Source: CAYMAZ01 sp964388575
Lineage (GTDB): Bacteria; Bacteroidota; Bacteroidia; Bacteroidales; DTU049
Length of the DNA: 8,335 bases
Direction of reading: 5' to 3'
NCBI GenBank assembly: GCA_964388575.1
Contig: CAYMAZ010000061.1
Coordinates: 1 to 8,335 of the forward strand
The notes under the pieces were generated by a model, which had not been told where the DNA came from, made no database searches, and was given only the letters and a program-made list of their open reading frames with translations. Position numbers and translations under genes: made by a program. Within the stretch, counting starts at the first letter, position 1. Each line of letters starts with the position of its first letter. This document shows positions 5,898-8,335 of this stretch, piece after piece.

Positions 5898-8147
5898 ATG
5901 ACCGAAATTCGTACATACAGAATTGAGATCCGAGGACTTGTTCAGGGGGTTGGTTTCAGGCCGTTTGTGTATCGCATTGCAACTGAAGCCGGTCTCAACG
6001 GTACCGTGGAAAACAGGAATGATGGTGTTTTCGTCATCGTCACCTGCACTGAAAATACATTAAAAGATTTTGTCAACAACATCAAACATAAAGCACCGCC
6101 TGCCTCACGTATTGAATCAATTTTCTTTACAGAAACAGAATACGTTGATTTTAAGCGCTTCGAAATCGTAAAAAGCACTTCAGTTTCAGAATCTGTCACT
6201 GACGTCAGCCCCGATATTGCTGTGTGTGATGAATGTCTTGCCGACATGAAGATACAGCCCAACCGACTGGGTTATCCGTTCATCAACTGCACCAACTGCG
6301 GCCCACGCTTTTCCATTATTCAGGATCTTCCATACGACAGGGAAAAAACCACCATGAAGATGTTCGAAATGTGTCCGTCATGCCGGAAAGAATATACCAA
6401 TGTTCTCGATCGCCGTTTTCATGCCCAGCCCGTTGCCTGCGAAATATGCGGCCCGGAATATACTTTGCACGAAGGTGAAACCAAAATCACTGGACACACA
6501 GAGATCATCACACGGACAGCTGAACTATTGAACGCTGGAAAAATAGTCGCAGTCAAAGGTATCGGTGGTTTTTTCATTGCCTGCAATGCACTCAATGAAG
6601 ATGCAGTTTCACGACTCAGAGTTCTGAAAAACCGTGAGTCAAAGCCATTTGCGGTCATGTTCAGCTCGCCTGAAACCATCAGGGAATTTGCAGTGGTAAG
6701 TACAAAAGAAGAAGCCTCACTTTTATCACTGAAACGGCCCATCGTCCTGCTTAATGAAAAAAAACCGCTTGCATTTTCGGTCAACGTGGGATTTGATACT
6801 GTCGGTGCCATGCTGCCATATATGCCGTTTCATTATCTTCTCTTTGAAAAATCCGGGCTGAAGGCCATCGTTCTCACAAGTGGCAATATTTCAGATGAAC
6901 CAATCATCACTGACAATGTCAAAGCAACCAGCATCCTCGGAAACATTTGCGATGCCGTGCTCACATATAACCGCGACATTCACAACCGCACCGACGATTC
7001 TGTGGTCAGGATCATGAACGGGCAGGAGCGAGTCTTCAGACGTTCCAGAGGGTATGCGCCTGTCCCAGTGAAAACACAAAGCCGCCTTGAGGGAATTCTT
7101 GCGACCGGCGCCGAACTTGTCAATTGTTTCTGTATTGGCAAAGGAAATCAGGCAATTATGAGCCAACACATCGGCGACCTGAAGAACATGGAAACCTACG
7201 AATTTTTCACCGAATCCATCGAACGGCACAAAAAACTGTTTAGGTTTGAGCCAAAACTCATCGTTACCGATCTTCATCCAGACTATCTTTCCACCCGCTA
7301 TGCTGTTGAAACCGGCTTGCCAGTTGTACGCGTGCAGCATCATCATGCACACATTGCATCATGCATGGCTGAACATGGCCTCGATGAGCCTGTGATCGGT
7401 GTTGCAATGGACGGAACCGGACTTGGTGATGATGGCAATATTTGGGGCAGTGAATTCATGGTGTGCGATTACAAAAGTTATGAACGCAAGGCACATTTTA
7501 AATACATTCCTTTGCCAGGAGGTGACAAAGTTACCCATGAACCATGGCGCACGGCTGTTTCGATTCTCTATGGTGTCTATGGTGCAGAATTTCTGAACTT
7601 CAGCCTGCCGTTTCTGCACAATATCCCTCAGGAAAATATCCGCATGATTTGTGCTGCCATTGATAAAAAAATCAACTCACCGCTGTCATCAGGTGCTGGG
7701 AGAGTGTTTGATGCAGTGAGCGCTCTCATCAATCTGTGTCCTGTGAGCCGTTTTCATGCCGAAGCGCCCATGCGCCTTGAAAGCGCCATTGACCACTCAG
7801 AGACTCAATCCTACGATTTTCTTCCGGGCAGCTCCATATCGTTTCAGCCCATGATCCGGCAGATTGTTGAAGACATACTCAACAAAACACCTCAGCCGAT
7901 CATTTCTGCACGTTTTCACAACACCATCGCCGAAGTCATCTTCCATGCAGTTGCATCCATCAACCGCGAAACGGGAATTCGAATCGTGGCGCTTTCAGGC
8001 GGGAGCTTTCAGAACAAATACCTCACAGAACGGGTTGAAAAGGCACTTTCAAAAGACGGCTTTTTCGTGTATTCACAGCACACCATTCCTTGCAACGACG
8101 GTGGCATTGCGCTGGGGCAGATGATGATCGGGGCGGAGATAAAATAA
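5898..8147 (+). CDS. hypF: Carbamoyltransferase HypF, [NiFe]-hydrogenase maturation
   Basis: HypF uses carbamoyl phosphate and ATP to place a carbamoyl group on the C-terminal cysteine of HypE, the first step toward the cyanide ligands of the [NiFe] centre; it acts in the cytoplasm. From the ATG at 5898 the protein has 749 residues, normal for the family. Domains in order are: acylphosphatase (about 1-90), with VQGVGFR at 15-21 and the expected Arg21/Asn39 pair; two HypF zinc fingers with CxxC pairs at 110/113, 131/134, 159/162 and 181/184; a YrdC-like domain (about 200-385), with KGIGGF and TSGN; and a Kae1-like carbamoyltransferase domain to the end, with the HHHAH metal-binding cluster at 481-485, AMDGTG (D505) and CNDGG (D734). 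All key residues are intact. A GTG at 5856 would add 14 residues, but the promoter element overlaps that region and homologues begin with the acylphosphatase strand. No other hyp or hydrogenase gene is in the window. Confidence 0.97.
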   Translation: MTEIRTYRIEIRGLVQGVGFRPFVYRIATEAGLNGTVENRNDGVFVIVTCTENTLKDFVNNIKHKAPPASRIESIFFTETEYVDFKRFEIVKSTSVSESVTDVSPDIAVCDECLADMKIQPNRLGYPFINCTNCGPRFSIIQDLPYDREKTTMKMFEMCPSCRKEYTNVLDRRFHAQPVACEICGPEYTLHEGETKITGHTEIITRTAELLNAGKIVAVKGIGGFFIACNALNEDAVSRLRVLKNRESKPFAVMFSSPETIREFAVVSTKEEASLLSLKRPIVLLNEKKPLAFSVNVGFDTVGAMLPYMPFHYLLFEKSGLKAIVLTSGNISDEPIITDNVKATSILGNICDAVLTYNRDIHNRTDDSVVRIMNGQERVFRRSRGYAPVPVKTQSRLEGILATGAELVNCFCIGKGNQAIMSQHIGDLKNMETYEFFTESIERHKKLFRFEPKLIVTDLHPDYLSTRYAVETGLPVVRVQHHHAHIASCMAEHGLDEPVIGVAMDGTGLGDDGNIWGSEFMVCDYKSYERKAHFKYIPLPGGDKVTHEPWRTAVSILYGVYGAEFLNFSLPFLHNIPQENIRMICAAIDKKINSPLSSGAGRVFDAVSALINLCPVSRFHAEAPMRLESAIDHSETQSYDFLPGSSISFQPMIRQIVEDILNKTPQPIISARFHNTIAEVIFHAVASINRETGIRIVALSGGSFQNKYLTERVEKALSKDGFFVYSQHTIPCNDGGIALGQMMIGAEIK

Positions 8148-8173
8148 ATTTTCTTTTTGTGTGAAAAAAAGCA

Positions 8174-8203
8174 TTGATTGTTAATGAAAAAAATATATTT
8201 TTG
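8174..8203 (+). promoter_or_regulatory. Candidate Bacteroidota promoter (-33 TTG and -7 TATTTTTG) reading rightwards
   Basis: TTG at 8174-8176 and TATTTTTG at 8196-8203 are separated by 19 bases, the spacing of the Bacteroidota -33/-7 promoter. It is the only site in the window where I see both halves at the right distance. The predicted start is near 8210, pointing to a gene beyond the right edge. The sequence is very AT-rich, so a chance match is possible. Confidence 0.4.
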
Positions 8204-8296
8204 AAGAAAATAAAGTATGATATTTACAAGACATATACAGCCGATTTTGTATGGATAGAGATGAAAATGTAAGACCTATTAACGAGTTGAACTAAA

Positions 8297-8316
8297 CCGC
8301 CCCCTTGCGGAGGCGG
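8297..8316. repeat. GC-rich hairpin near window end
   Basis: CCGCCCCCTTGCGGAGGCGG folds with CCGCC pairing to GGCGG, one C-A mismatch, then CC/GG around a TTGC loop. It stands out in AT-rich surroundings. No T run follows, so it is not an ordinary intrinsic terminator. It may be another dispersed hairpin repeat or a leader structure for the transcript predicted to start near 8210. Confidence 0.45.
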
Positions 8317-8335
8317 CAGAATGATGTTAATTTTG

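Larger units (their letters stand above)
8148..8335. other. AT-rich region downstream of hypF, no gene supported
   Basis: Only very short frames occur, such as 13 codons from 8217. The last 15 bases (ATGATG at 8321-8326 followed by TTAATTTTG) could be the first codons of a gene continuing past the window edge, but 15 bases are not enough to support it. Described separately are a candidate promoter and a GC-rich hairpin. Confidence 0.5.

Noticed and set aside
6891..7352. 153-codon frame antisense to hypF
   Set aside because: No recognisable domain, and it overlaps the conserved HypF carbamoyltransferase core.
8217..8258. 13-codon frame MIFTRHIQPILYG as a gene remnant
   Set aside because: It loosely resembles the start of some ATPase proteins but is too short to separate from chance.

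Overview
The window looks like a chromosomal segment of a Bacteroidota bacterium. Two reading frames end in type IX secretion (T9SS) sorting domains, one of the type B (gliding-motility-associated C-terminal) class and one of the type A (Por secretion tail) class. Several genes are preceded by the Bacteroidota -7 promoter element TAnnTTTG rather than a Shine-Dalgarno sequence. Coding regions have moderate GC and intergenic regions are AT-rich. I cannot name a genus from the sequence alone.

Layout, left to right. (1) 1-137 (+): the last 44 codons of a large secreted protein with a type B T9SS sorting domain. (2) 138-557: a 420-base non-coding stretch between converging genes. It holds a long imperfect inverted repeat (277-349) followed by two compact hairpins (371-389 and 402-416), and is probably a dispersed repeat unit. 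(3) 2471-558 (-): a probable two-gene unit, an RseC-family membrane protein followed 30 bases later by a secreted C10 (streptopain-like) cysteine protease with inhibitory prodomain, catalytic domain and T9SS tail. (4) 2699-4372 (+): a SulP/SLC26-family anion transporter with a C-terminal STAS domain, divergent from the RseC gene. (5) 5710-4445 (-): an outer-membrane beta-barrel protein resembling DcaP-type porins, convergent with the transporter. The gap between the two carries a short stretch resembling a widespread intergenic repeat. (6) 5898-8147 (+): a complete hypF for [NiFe]-hydrogenase maturation, divergent from the porin. A near-perfect 20-base palindrome lies between the two promoters. 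(7) 8148-8335: AT-rich sequence with a good match to a Bacteroidota promoter reading out of the window and a GC-rich hairpin near the end.

The genes do not form one pathway. They are housekeeping or envelope functions: protein secretion and extracellular proteolysis, redox-associated membrane protein, inner-membrane anion transport, outer-membrane permeability, and hydrogenase cofactor assembly. No CRISPR array, RNA gene, phage gene or transposase is visible, and I found no convincing new multi-gene system. The items most worth a second look are the structured repeat in the first intergenic region, the palindromic candidate operator upstream of hypF, and the RseC-protease pairing away from any rnf genes.
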